A DNA stretch of 60,960 bases from MED-G20 sp038108155 (GTDB taxonomy: Bacteria; Bacteroidota; Bacteroidia; Flavobacteriales_D; Parvicellaceae): the NCBI GenBank assembly GCA_038108155.1, contig JAYNHP010000010.1, positions 1-60,960 on the forward strand. Reading direction: 5' to 3'. A program made the position numbers and the translations under genes. This document shows, piece by piece, positions 44,495-54,079 of this stretch. Each line of letters begins with the position of its first letter. The stretch's first letter is position 1. The notes under the pieces were generated by a model. That model was not told the origin of the DNA and searched no databases. It worked only from the letters and a program-made list of their open reading frames with translations.

Positions 44495-45741
44495 TACTCA
44501 TTTTTAGACCCAGAACTACCCATATTTAGTTTGATAGAAAACCTTATGGTATTTGCTAAAGGACTTGCTTGAGTTAGGGCCAATATGTAAGAAAGGTCTA
44601 GTTCCAGAACTTTGTATTTTATTCCAGCGCCAAAAGAGATAAATCTTCTATTTCCTTTTGTGGGGTGTTCATGAAAATAACCAGCTCTTAAAGCAAATAG
44701 TTCACTGTAAAGAAATTCAGCACCAAAGGATAAATTAATTTCATTCAATTCTTCTTTAAAAACAGATCCACTTTCTACGTAATAAGAACCATTGTCTTCA
44801 AAAACATTACCAGGAGCATCAGTAAAAGAACCAAAAATTCCAGAAGCAACTCCTACATCTGGGTTTCTACCTGAGACAATATCTCCATTACTTGGATGGT
44901 AATACGGGTTTGTAGGGACTAATAATTTATTAGCATCTACAGAAAACGAAAATTTATTGAACTCGTCTAATTCCATGTTAAGAGTAGTTCCTAACCTGAA
45001 ATTTGTTGGAATAAAATCTCTTGTTGCAGCTTCTGTGTAAGACATTTTAGCTCCAATATTAGAAATATTGGTTCCAAAGGCAATAGTAGATGGTTTTTCT
45101 GCAAGGTCGAAAGAATTTGTAATGTAGTATAGAGATAAATCAGCTGCAGCACTTTGACCGGGTTTGGTATCTGCACCGCCTACTGATGTGCCACCAGTAA
45201 GGTTAGAATAAATATATCTCCCTGCTAAACCTGCAGAAAAATTATCTCCTAATTTTCTTGAATAAACTACATCAAAGGCAAACTCATTGGGTTTAAAATC
45301 TCTAATTGTAGTCCCAAAGTTATCTGTAAAAGTAATATTTCCTAAGGAAAAATATCTTAAAGAAGCTCCAATAGTAGAAAGTCTATCAATTCTTTTATAA
45401 CCAGATAAATATGCTAAATTAATGTCATTTACTAAAGCTCTAAGCCATGGAGAGTAAGACATACTAAAGCCAACATCTTTTATTGGATCTATAAATACTA
45501 GCTTTGCTGGATTCCAATGTATAGAATTAGCGTCAGGACTAATTGCTACTCCTGCATCACCCATAGCCCCAGACCTAGAGTCAGGAGAAATTAAAAGAAA
45601 TGGAACTGCAGTTGTAATAGTATTAATTTGACTACCACCAAGTTGCTGAGTACTAATTTGTGAATGAGCAGAGTTTTTAAAAAAGACTACTGCAATTAAT
45701 ACTGCAATTAGTTTAATAAACGTTTTTTTATTTAAGATCAT
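44494..45741 (-). CDS. porV: Type IX secretion outer membrane protein PorV
   Basis: A 415-residue FadL-like barrel with a signal peptide (about 1-27). The family signature 'ISPDSRSGAMGDAGVAISPDANSIHWNPAKL' follows. In T9SS, PorV collects cargo from the SprA translocon and delivers it to PorU for removal of the sorting domain and surface attachment. It lies directly downstream of porU. A TATATTTG box 27 bases upstream suggests it also has its own promoter. Confidence 0.93.
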   Translation of the reverse strand: MILNKKTFIKLIAVLIAVVFFKNSAHSQISTQQLGGSQINTITTAVPFLLISPDSRSGAMGDAGVAISPDANSIHWNPAKLVFIDPIKDVGFSMSYSPWLRALVNDINLAYLSGYKRIDRLSTIGASLRYFSLGNITFTDNFGTTIRDFKPNEFAFDVVYSRKLGDNFSAGLAGRYIYSNLTGGTSVGGADTKPGQSAAADLSLYYITNSFDLAEKPSTIAFGTNISNIGAKMSYTEAATRDFIPTNFRLGTTLNMELDEFNKFSFSVDANKLLVPTNPYYHPSNGDIVSGRNPDVGVASGIFGSFTDAPGNVFEDNGSYYVESGSVFKEELNEINLSFGAEFLYSELFALRAGYFHEHPTKGNRRFISFGAGIKYKVLELDLSYILALTQASPLANTIRFSIKLNMGSSGSKNE

Positions 45742-45767
45742 CTAATATGAATTATATGTGCTAACGA

Positions 45768-45775
45768 CAAATATA
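45768..45775 (-). promoter_or_regulatory. -7 box (TATATTTG) before porV
   Basis: An exact TAnnTTTG match on the minus strand in the 57-base porU-porV spacer, about 27 bases from the porV start. No strong -33 TTTG at normal spacing. Confidence 0.4.
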
Positions 45776-45798
45776 TATAAATAGTATTTAGAAAATAA

Positions 45799-48518
45799 TT
45801 ATTTCAAAAGGAACATGGTTTGGGTTTTGTCTGCACTAAGACCTTGTTCGTTAGTAACACTTAAATTATATACATAAACACCCCTTGCCAAATCTTCATT
45901 AAAATCATCTTTTCCGTCCCAGGAAATTCCTTGAGACCGAAAACCTTCGTTCAAAATTCTTTTATTAATTCTTTTAACTACTTTACCTGACACAGTATAA
46001 ATAAGAATACTAACATCTAAAAAATTACAGTTTTGATTATGTTCAAAATAAAAAGCTGTATTTGTAGTAAATGGATTAGGAAAATTTAGTACATGAGATA
46101 ATTCAAGTTTGTTGTCTTCAACAACTATAAAATTTATTTCACTTAGTGAGGAATTATTATAATTATCCCAAACCTTAATTTTAATGTTATGCTCTCCAGG
46201 GTCAATATCATTAAGCTCGAAGTTTATTCTACCACTTTTATAAGTATCTAAATCTGCAACATAATAATCATTTAAAATGATAGAGTTTGCATAATCGTTG
46301 TCTATAACAAGCTCAATATCATGGCCAATTCCATTGCCAACAGTATTTATTCCATTTTCATCAAAAACAGTAACTATCAGTAATGGATTGGCATTAGAAA
46401 TTCCACCAGAAACAAAATTTTCATCGTTTAAATACAATTCCAAATCAGGTCCTTTTTCATCTAAAGAAGCGGTAGTATCTATTCCACCAATTATTAGAGA
46501 ATCGTTATATCCACTAGCATCTACTGTTCCATCTTCAGCATATAAACTTATTCTTGAAAATCCGTAATCGTAACCAATATCTTTTGGAACTTTGAAGGTG
46601 AAGCTAAATTCTCCATTAGAAGCAGAAGATTGACCTTTATAAATAATATTTTTCCACATTTTAAATGGAAGATTGTCAGATCCAGGGTTAGTACCTAAAG
46701 TAGATAAGGAAGATTCTTTATCGTAAAAAGTGAGATAAACTTTTCCATTAAAATTTGTTAAAGTATTTTCAAAATTATCACTTAGATGCCCGTAGATTTT
46801 GACTTCGCTCAAAGCATTAACAGTATCTCTATTAAAAGAGTCAATTTTAACTTTCAACTCAGGAATAGCAAATCTAATGGCTGGGTCCCCTAAAAGCGCA
46901 AATTTTCTATAATTTTTATCTGCACTAAATTGAGCAAATTTATTTTTAGTACCCATATAGATATCCCCTAGTCTTTGTGGCTTTTGATTTACAAAATCAA
47001 AAACTGTATCATAAAAAAATCTATTCAACCATTCATTAGGTGTGGCGTAAACTAATCTGGTTGTTGTAAACAGTCCAATGCCTCCACCGTCTTTATTAAG
47101 TAGTATGTACTCACCTCCCGATACTCTATCATGATCGTCAAATCTTCCAAACTCACAAGTTGCAGTCATAAAAACTGGAAGAGCTTTATTGTTGTCCCAA
47201 TTTTGAATGGTAGGAACAGTTAATATTTGCTCATGAGCCCAACCAGTCTCCCCTCCGTGACCTATATAATTTACCAAAAGTGCTCCATCTTTTACTTTTT
47301 GATTAATAGCAGCCTCAGCATCTGGAATTCTTTCTCCAACAGTGCTAGATTGTTGAACATACGCATCTGAATGGATTTTAATTGTGTTCATAGATCTCTT
47401 ATTGACTTTTATCTTAGATGCCATTATTTCGATATCATTGAAATATGCATTGTTGTCCTCATCATCGCTAACTAAAACAACTTTATTCCTCCAATCTCCA
47501 TATATGCTATTAGTCATTGGATTATTACAATTTAAACTTGTCATTGAATTTGCGTCTTCAAAGGTGTAGTTCTTGATTTTCTGAACCATTTCATTAGCCT
47601 CCAATAGGCTTGTAACTACCAATCTTCCAATTCCTATATTTAAAAAATCTGTGTTTTGCATAGATGCCCCATCTGCTAAAATTGCATAATAATCATCAGA
47701 GGCGTACGTATTTACAATACTTACAGACTCTGAGGATTCAAAAATTGGCAATATATTTTTATTGTGACCCAAAATATTTCTGTTGTCATAAGAACCATCT
47801 CCAAAAAGTAAACAGTATTTTGGAATAGTTAATGGATTGCCATTTTCTCTAGAATAAAACATTCTTAAGAATTGTTTTATTGCAGTTGCATCAACTAATC
47901 CACCTGAAAATTCGTTGTAAATCTGCTCATCAGAAACCGTTACTACATTTAAACCCTCGTTCTGATGCAATAGACTTAATTCTTCAGCAGCGTTTAAAAA
48001 TTCTGCTGGTGAAATTATTACCATATCGACATTACTTAAACCATGGAGGTTTTGACTAGACACCTTTTTTACAAAAGTTGGGCTTTGAAAGTTAAAACCA
48101 GAAACTGCTACAAAATGGCGAAGGGTATCAGAATAAGATAAAAAAGTTAATTCCTCATTGGATTTGGTAAATGATAAATTTTTAACATCTCTAAAATCTG
48201 TAATATCCCAAATCATATCCACAGAGGAAGAATTATCTAGTACAACTTTTGAGTAGTCTGAAGAGCCAGAACTCAATACATTAAAACTGAACTCTTGGTT
48301 ATCTCTAACAAGTAGTCTATCACAATTTATTTCAATATAATCTAAGTAGCCTTTAGAAGATGGAGCACCATTATTAGAATATTCTAAAGTTAACTCATAG
48401 GGTACGTTTGGATTATTTAAAACATCGAATTCTTCAACAACCACTCTTCCAACATCTGAATAATAAGATGTACCTGTTGAATTAATTGGAACTATCCTAC
48501 TTTCACCAAAAATTAAAG
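45799..48518 (-). CDS. porU: Type IX secretion sortase PorU, C-terminal part (truncated by gap)
   Basis: The frame runs open from the 10-N gap (from 48518, 'LIFGESRIVPINSTGTSYYSDVGRV') to the stop at 45799, about 905 residues; an ATG at 48444 is internal, not the true start. The C25 (gingipain-like) peptidase domain carries the catalytic His in 'VNYIGHGGETGWAHE' and Cys in 'MTATCEFGRFDDHD'. An Ig-like region and a C-terminal sorting-type domain follow ('LNFPNPFTTNTAFYFEHN', 'DDFNEDLARGVYVYNL'). PorU cleaves T9SS cargo sorting domains at the cell surface. Confidence 0.9.
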
Positions 48519-48528
48519 NNNNNNNNNN
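48519..48528. other. Assembly gap, 10 N, inside porU
   Basis: Ten N separate two halves of one gene. The sequence just beyond it (48529-48595) has a 10-bp inverted repeat (48531-48540 with 48546-48555) and a repeated GACTTAAAAC (48543 and 48586), and stops in all three minus frames, so the contig end is probably unreliable. Confidence 0.95.
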
Positions 48529-48568
48529 TTAGTGTTTTAAATGACTTAAAACACTTAATATCAAACTT

Positions 48569-49732
48569 TTATATTATAAAAAAAAGACTTAAAACTTTCT
48601 TACCCAAGAAATCATTGGAACTTGTAGAATAATTAGACTTACTCATTAATTTAAGTTTTATATGCGATGAATCCGTGCAAAAATTAAAAGGGAAAGAATA
48701 AGTGTAAATATTGGTAAGATCAAAAACATCACCAAACCACTGAGAACCCGACTTTAAAAGGTTTAACTTATCCTCATTCAGGTAATTAAAATCCTTGAAT
48801 TTAGTAATGGTCTGATTAGAAGTTTGACTCAAATTATTTACACTATCAAGGTTATTTGGCACTCTAGAATTATCAATATTTAAAAAACAATATGCACTAT
48901 CTGAATAGATATGCTTGGTATGGTTGAAATTTTGACCATCAAAATTAATTCTATCCGGACCATTTAAGTAAAATAAAATATAATCTCCCTGAGAAAATAG
49001 CCCGTCACCATCATCAAACACAAAGATGGACTGCTGCTCTAAATCGTCAGGCCTAGAATCGTCATTAATTGGGCTTAGTAACCCTTTATTATTGGAAAAT
49101 AAATGAATGCTATTTGAAGGAATTTCAGAACTTATAATAGAGTTAGTTACCATATAATTGTAATCAATTTTATAAACTCCAGATTCAAAATTACTTAGCT
49201 TAAACCAATTAGATCCATTGTTAAGTACAGACTGACTTGCAAAAGTCGAATTCTTAAAGCGATTTAAAAGATTTGTTTTTTTAACTATTTGAACTTTAAA
49301 ATCTGTCAATAAGTACAATTCACCATTAGAATTCCTTATACAGTTAATTAATAGAAGGTTGTTTTTAAGGGTAGCATTTTGCTCTTGTTTTCTAAAGGAA
49401 GTGAGATAATTATCAGCAAAAAAAACATTGGAGTATGCTTTTTTTTCATTGTAACTTAATGGTCTTTCATGGAATTCAAAACTTGTAATTTCATAGTCTG
49501 CAAATGGTAATTTGTATTGAAAAACAGCTTGAAATGAAAGTTGATCAAAATACCCATTTTCAGGACATAAAAACTTAACATCTGAATTGTCATTCCATTT
49601 AACAATATGGTACTCAATTTGCTTTTGAACACTAATTGATTTTTGCGAAAAACAATTAATGGCAAGGAAAACAAAGGAAAATATAACTACTTTACAATAA
49701 TTCACAGTTATTTTTGTTGGTATATAACTCAA
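48569..49732 (-). CDS. porU: Type IX secretion sortase PorU, N-terminal part (truncated by gap)
   Basis: 387 residues from ATG 49732: a signal peptide (about 1-29), the PorU N-terminal beta-rich region ('SVQKQIEYHIVKWNDNS', 'NNGSNWFKLSNFESGVYKIDYNYM', 'IFVFDDGDGLFSQGDYILFYLNGPD') and 'KSNYSTSSNDFLGKK', where homology should cross into the C-terminal part. The frame then ends in 'VLSLFFII' and a stop just before the gap. Combined with the C-terminal part the protein would be about 1290 residues, the family size. The stop is more likely an assembly fault than a real truncation. Confidence 0.82.
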   Translation of the reverse strand: MSYIPTKITVNYCKVVIFSFVFLAINCFSQKSISVQKQIEYHIVKWNDNSDVKFLCPENGYFDQLSFQAVFQYKLPFADYEITSFEFHERPLSYNEKKAYSNVFFADNYLTSFRKQEQNATLKNNLLLINCIRNSNGELYLLTDFKVQIVKKTNLLNRFKNSTFASQSVLNNGSNWFKLSNFESGVYKIDYNYMVTNSIISSEIPSNSIHLFSNNKGLLSPINDDSRPDDLEQQSIFVFDDGDGLFSQGDYILFYLNGPDRINFDGQNFNHTKHIYSDSAYCFLNIDNSRVPNNLDSVNNLSQTSNQTITKFKDFNYLNEDKLNLLKSGSQWFGDVFDLTNIYTYSFPFNFCTDSSHIKLKLMSKSNYSTSSNDFLGKKVLSLFFII

Positions 49733-49799
49733 AATTAAAAGTAATATTGTATTAAAATGTATTGATTAATCATTTTTACACCTCTATTACAAATATTGG

Positions 49800-50798
49800 A
49801 TGATAAATTTCAACCAAACATATTATCGCATTATTCGAAATTGTCTTAAAATTATAATTTCTTATAGTGTTGCTTTTTCCTTCAAAATAGCGATTGGTCA
49901 GGATGCAGAATTTACTCAGTTCTATTCCAATCCTATTTACTTGAATCCAGCTTTTGCAGGAACTAACAATTGTCCAAGATTGAGTACCAACCATAGATCT
50001 CAATGGACTGGCTTACCAAATGTATTTAATACCACTTCTTTTTCTTACGACCAAAATATTAATAAAATTCATGGTGGATTTGGGGTTATGGTATTATCGG
50101 ACAGACTTAACAACGCTATTCAAAACAATAAAATTAGCGGAATGTATTCTTATGAAATAAAAATTTCTAAAAAATTTACTTTAAGAACTGGAATTGAAGC
50201 AAGCTTTTGGCAGAACAAGTTCAATCAAAATGAATTAACATTTGTGGATATGATTGATCCAATACGTGGATTTGTTTATTCAACTGCAAACAATACTTTA
50301 AATAGTTCTAAAAATGGAGTAGATTTAAGCAGTGGTATTTTAGCATACAGTGATAAATTTTTCCTTGGTTTTTCTACCCACCACTTAACAGAACCAAAAC
50401 AATCTATTTTTTCTGAAGATTATAAATTGGAAAGAAAATACACAGTAAATATAGGTTCCCATTTTCCAATAGGATATAAAAGCTCTATTGGTGAGAAAAA
50501 CTGGATTGTATCTCCAAATATAATTTTTAAAAAACAAGGACTAATTGAACAACTTAATGTAGGAATTTATGGTGAAAATGGAGCTTATGTTTTAGGGTTG
50601 TGGTACCGAGATAACCAAACCTATGCAGTTTTAGTAGGAGCAAAAATGGGATTATTAAAAATTGGTTACAGTTACGATATAAATTTATCTAGATTGTACA
50701 TAGCTTCATCAGGATCTCACGAAGTTTCAATTCAAATAAATTTTCAATGTGATAATAAAATCAGAACTATACATTCATTTAGTTGCCCATCTTTCTAA
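49800..50798 (+). CDS. PorP/SprF-family type IX secretion membrane protein
   Basis: A 332-residue outer-membrane barrel with a signal peptide (about 1-33). 'QDAEFTQFYSNPIYLNPAFAGTNNCPRLSTNHRSQWTGLP' is the family hallmark (about 34-73), with 'GGFGVMVLSDRLNNA' following. Members help specific adhesins or substrates (such as SprB) reach the surface and are usually beside their partner gene. No large adhesin lies next to it here; instead it sits between porU and gldJ. Its strand is divergent from porU. Confidence 0.9.
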   Translation: MINFNQTYYRIIRNCLKIIISYSVAFSFKIAIGQDAEFTQFYSNPIYLNPAFAGTNNCPRLSTNHRSQWTGLPNVFNTTSFSYDQNINKIHGGFGVMVLSDRLNNAIQNNKISGMYSYEIKISKKFTLRTGIEASFWQNKFNQNELTFVDMIDPIRGFVYSTANNTLNSSKNGVDLSSGILAYSDKFFLGFSTHHLTEPKQSIFSEDYKLERKYTVNIGSHFPIGYKSSIGEKNWIVSPNIIFKKQGLIEQLNVGIYGENGAYVLGLWYRDNQTYAVLVGAKMGLLKIGYSYDINLSRLYIASSGSHEVSIQINFQCDNKIRTIHSFSCPSF

Positions 50799-50807
50799 AA
50801 AAAAACA

Positions 50808-50815
50808 TAAATTTG
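50808..50815 (+). promoter_or_regulatory. -7 box (TAAATTTG) before gldJ
   Basis: An exact TAnnTTTG match 51 bases before the gldJ ATG, giving a leader of about 45 bases. A GTTG 22 bases upstream could be the -33 element. Confidence 0.45.
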
Positions 50816-50866
50816 TAACTTTCGTATTACATTTACGTTAATTGCGTGATATAAACTTATTTAAAA

Positions 50867-52816
50867 ATGAGAAATAATTTAACTTATTTAACCTGTTTTA
50901 TTTTTATAACTTGCTTATTTTCAAGCTGTGGAACAGAGTATGAAACATCAAGCATTACTGGTTGGGATTACAACAATCCCAAAAATGGAGGTTTTCAAAA
51001 AGTTCCTTATTCAGAACAAGAAACAGGTCCAGGTTTAATTTTAATTGAAGGTGGTACTTTTACCATGGGAAGAGTAGAGCAGGATGTTACTTACGAAAAC
51101 CACAACATTCCTAGAAGAGTGTCTATTTCTTCTTTTTATATGGATGAGACTGAGATTTCTAATTTCCATTGGTGTGAGTATATGTACTGGGTAAGAAGAA
51201 CATATACTGATTTTCCTATGGTTTACAAAAATTCTCTTCCAGATACAAATTCATGGAGAGAAAAATTAGGATTTAACGAAAAGTATGTAGAATATTATTT
51301 AAGACATCCAGCTTACAGAGATTATCCTGTCGTTGGAGTTTCTTGGCAACAAGCAAGTGAATTTTGTAAATGGAGAACTGATAGAGTTAATGAGTTTATA
51401 CTCATTAGAGAAGGCATATTGGTATCTAATCCAAATCAACAAAATGAACCTTTCACAACAGATGCATATATGGCAGGACAGTATGAGCAAGGTCTTAATC
51501 CACAGGGTCAAATTGCAGATTTGGATCCTTCTAAGGGTGGATATGATCCAACTACTGGAAAACTAAAAACTAAAGATTTAGCTACTAGAAAAGTCAGAAT
51601 GTCTGATGGTATTATTCTACCTAGGTATAGGCTACCTACTGAAGCGGAGTGGGAATTTGCAGCTTATGGACTAATTGGAAATACTGTTGATGAAAGAATA
51701 ATTGAAAAGAGAATCTATCCATGGGATGGTCATTGGGTTAGAAATCCTCAAGAAAACTTTCAGGGAGATATGTTAGCAAATTTTGTTAGAGGAAGAGGAG
51801 ATTACATGGGTGTTTCGGGACATCTAAATGATAACGCAGACATTACTGCTCCTGTTTATTCTTATTGGCCAAATGATTATGGATTATATAATATGGCTGG
51901 AAATGTTAGTGAATGGGTTTTAGACGTATACAGACCTATGACTTCTAGAGATGCAGATGAGTTTAGACCATTTAGAGGTAATGTTTTCAAAACAAAAGTA
52001 CTAAACGCTTCTGGTTCCATCGACGAAAAATACGATGTTACTGTTTATGATATTGATGGAATTGAACAATACATTGCTGAATTTAAAGCAGAGAGAGAAG
52101 ATAAAGTCCCTCAAGGCAATAGAACTTATGGATACGTTAAGAAAAACAGACTTGATTCTGTAGAAACAGAACTACTTAAAGTAATTTCTAATCAAATTAA
52201 AGAAGCTCAAGATTTTATGAAAAACCGACAAACCCTTGAAGCCTCTGGAAAAATTCAAGAAATTTTTGATCAAATCTTCCAAGACTTTGATTTGCAGGTT
52301 CAACAAGATGCTGATTTAGCAGGATATAATATAGAAATAAGCTCGATGCTAAGATCTGGTATGTCAGATTTCATACTTAATACACCAGGAAACGTTCAAA
52401 TGAGAGATGTTACTGCAGAAGAAAATATGAAGAGAAGTAATTATAGAATTGCAGATAATATTGATTATTTAGATGGAGATTTAAAATCATCAATTTATCA
52501 TCCTGGTGATCCTGACAATAACCAAGACAAAATTGACGATTTTAACAAGGGAATGGATAAAGGAGGTCTTAACGAAGATTGGGCAATGTACCAAAGAGGA
52601 CTTCAAAAGAAAAACGGTACAATTGCTGGTGCAATAACATCATTGATTTCCGATAAATCTAGAGTTTATAAAGGAGCATCTTGGAAAGATAGAGCTTATT
52701 ATCTAAATCCTGGAACTAGAAGATATTTAGAAGAAGACCGATCAACATCTGCCATTGGGTTTAGATGTGCAATGGACAGAATTGGAAGTCCAAGTGGAAT
52801 GGATGCTTGGAAATAG
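50867..52816 (+). CDS. gldJ: Gliding motility / T9SS lipoprotein GldJ
   Basis: A 649-residue lipoprotein with lipobox LFSSC (Cys21). The N-terminal 'SITGWDYNNPKNGGFQ' is characteristic of GldJ. A sulfatase-modifying-factor (FGE-type) fold runs from 'PGLILIEGGTFTMGRVEQD' to 'SAIGFRCAMDRIG' and contains a large helical insertion (about 400-580). The C-terminal block 'YKGASWKDRAYYLNPGTRRYL' lacks the catalytic cysteines of true FGE, so it is structural. GldJ stabilises GldK and links T9SS with the gliding machinery. It is close to porU-porV, as in Flavobacterium. A terminator follows. Confidence 0.9.
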   Translation: MRNNLTYLTCFIFITCLFSSCGTEYETSSITGWDYNNPKNGGFQKVPYSEQETGPGLILIEGGTFTMGRVEQDVTYENHNIPRRVSISSFYMDETEISNFHWCEYMYWVRRTYTDFPMVYKNSLPDTNSWREKLGFNEKYVEYYLRHPAYRDYPVVGVSWQQASEFCKWRTDRVNEFILIREGILVSNPNQQNEPFTTDAYMAGQYEQGLNPQGQIADLDPSKGGYDPTTGKLKTKDLATRKVRMSDGIILPRYRLPTEAEWEFAAYGLIGNTVDERIIEKRIYPWDGHWVRNPQENFQGDMLANFVRGRGDYMGVSGHLNDNADITAPVYSYWPNDYGLYNMAGNVSEWVLDVYRPMTSRDADEFRPFRGNVFKTKVLNASGSIDEKYDVTVYDIDGIEQYIAEFKAEREDKVPQGNRTYGYVKKNRLDSVETELLKVISNQIKEAQDFMKNRQTLEASGKIQEIFDQIFQDFDLQVQQDADLAGYNIEISSMLRSGMSDFILNTPGNVQMRDVTAEENMKRSNYRIADNIDYLDGDLKSSIYHPGDPDNNQDKIDDFNKGMDKGGLNEDWAMYQRGLQKKNGTIAGAITSLISDKSRVYKGASWKDRAYYLNPGTRRYLEEDRSTSAIGFRCAMDRIGSPSGMDAWK

Positions 52817-52841
52817 TTTGATTGGAAACTAAAAATTTTTT

Positions 52842-52868
52842 AAGAGGGATTTGATTCCCTCTTTTTTT
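52842..52868 (+). terminator. Rho-independent terminator of gldJ
   Basis: An 8-bp stem (52842-52849 with 52856-52863) around loop TTTGAT, followed by a T-run to 52868. A-rich sequence before the stem means it may also stop the convergent acyl-CoA dehydrogenase transcript. Confidence 0.8.
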
Positions 52869-52871
52869 GTT

Positions 52872-54011
52872 CTAATTTATAGTATTTCTTGCGATTATAA
52901 TTCTTTGTATTTCTGATGTTCCCTCATAGATTTGAGTTATTTTAGCATCTCTCATTAGTCTTTCAACATGGTATTCTTTAACGTAACCATAACCTCCGTG
53001 AATTTGAACAGCTTCAACTGTTGTTCTCATCGCTACTTCAGAAGCATGTAGTTTTGCAACAGCACCAGACAAATTATAGTCCATATTTTGATCCTTATGC
53101 CATGCGGCTTTGTAAACCAAGTTTCTTGCATTTTCAATATCTACATACATGTCAGCCAATTTAAACTGTATAGCTTGATGGTGATTAATTGGTTTTCCAA
53201 AAGTTTCTCTTTCTTTAGAATAAGCAAGAGATAATTCATAAGCTCCAGCTGCAATCCCCAAGGCCTGGGCCGCAATTCCAATTCTACCACCAGCAAGAGT
53301 TTTCATAGCAAATTTAAAACCAAAGCCATCCTCTCCAATTCTATTCTCTTTGGGAAGAACTACATCGTTAAAAACCAGTGTATGTGTATCACTTCCTCTA
53401 ATTCCAAGTTTATCTTCCTTGGCACTAACTTCAAAACCCTTCATACCTTTTTCTACAATAAAGGCATTAATTCCCTTATGTCCTTTACTGGCGTCGGTCT
53501 GGGCAATTACAAGATAAGTTGAAGCAGTACTCCCGTTGGTAATCCAGTTTTTAGTTCCATTAAGAAGATAATGATCTCCTTTATCAATCGCAGTAGTTCT
53601 TTGTGAAGTAGCATCTGAACCAGCTTCTGGCTCAGAAAGACAAAATGCACCAATTTTCTCACCTTTTGCTAGTGGAACTAAATATTTTTGTTTTTGCTCT
53701 TCGTTAGCAAAATTTTCTAATCCCCAGCACACCAAACTATTATTTACTGACATAGCAACAGAGACGGAGGCATCTATTTTAGATATTTCTTCAATAGCCA
53801 GAACGTAGCTGACTGTATCCATTCCACTTCCGCCATATTTAGGATCTACCATCATCCCCATAAAACCTAGTTCTCCTAGCATTTTCAACTGATCGAATCC
53901 AACTTTTTGATGGGTATCTCTTTCAATAACACCAGGCTTACATTCGTTTTCTGCAAAATTTTTAGCAGCTTCTCTAACTGCTTCATGTTCTTCTGACAAT
54001 TTAAAATTCAT
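52872..54011 (-). CDS. Acyl-CoA dehydrogenase, probably short chain
   Basis: A 379-residue flavoenzyme. 'GAFCLSEPEAGSDATSQRTTA' and 'YLLNGTKNWITNGSTAS' are the substrate and FAD blocks. 'QIHGGYGYVKEYHVERLMRDAKITQIYEGTSEIQ' holds the catalytic Glu in the IYEGTSE motif (near residue 365), the position used by short-chain (butyryl-CoA type) enzymes. It performs the first oxidation in fatty acid or branched-chain acyl breakdown. It is a lone gene, divergent from anmK. The exact chain length is not certain. Confidence 0.92.
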   Translation of the reverse strand: MNFKLSEEHEAVREAAKNFAENECKPGVIERDTHQKVGFDQLKMLGELGFMGMMVDPKYGGSGMDTVSYVLAIEEISKIDASVSVAMSVNNSLVCWGLENFANEEQKQKYLVPLAKGEKIGAFCLSEPEAGSDATSQRTTAIDKGDHYLLNGTKNWITNGSTASTYLVIAQTDASKGHKGINAFIVEKGMKGFEVSAKEDKLGIRGSDTHTLVFNDVVLPKENRIGEDGFGFKFAMKTLAGGRIGIAAQALGIAAGAYELSLAYSKERETFGKPINHHQAIQFKLADMYVDIENARNLVYKAAWHKDQNMDYNLSGAVAKLHASEVAMRTTVEAVQIHGGYGYVKEYHVERLMRDAKITQIYEGTSEIQRIIIARNTIN

Positions 54012-54079
54012 ATTCCTAATTTGGACTTAAATCTATAAAATAAATACTATATTGTAATGGTTAGTTTTACATTAAATTT

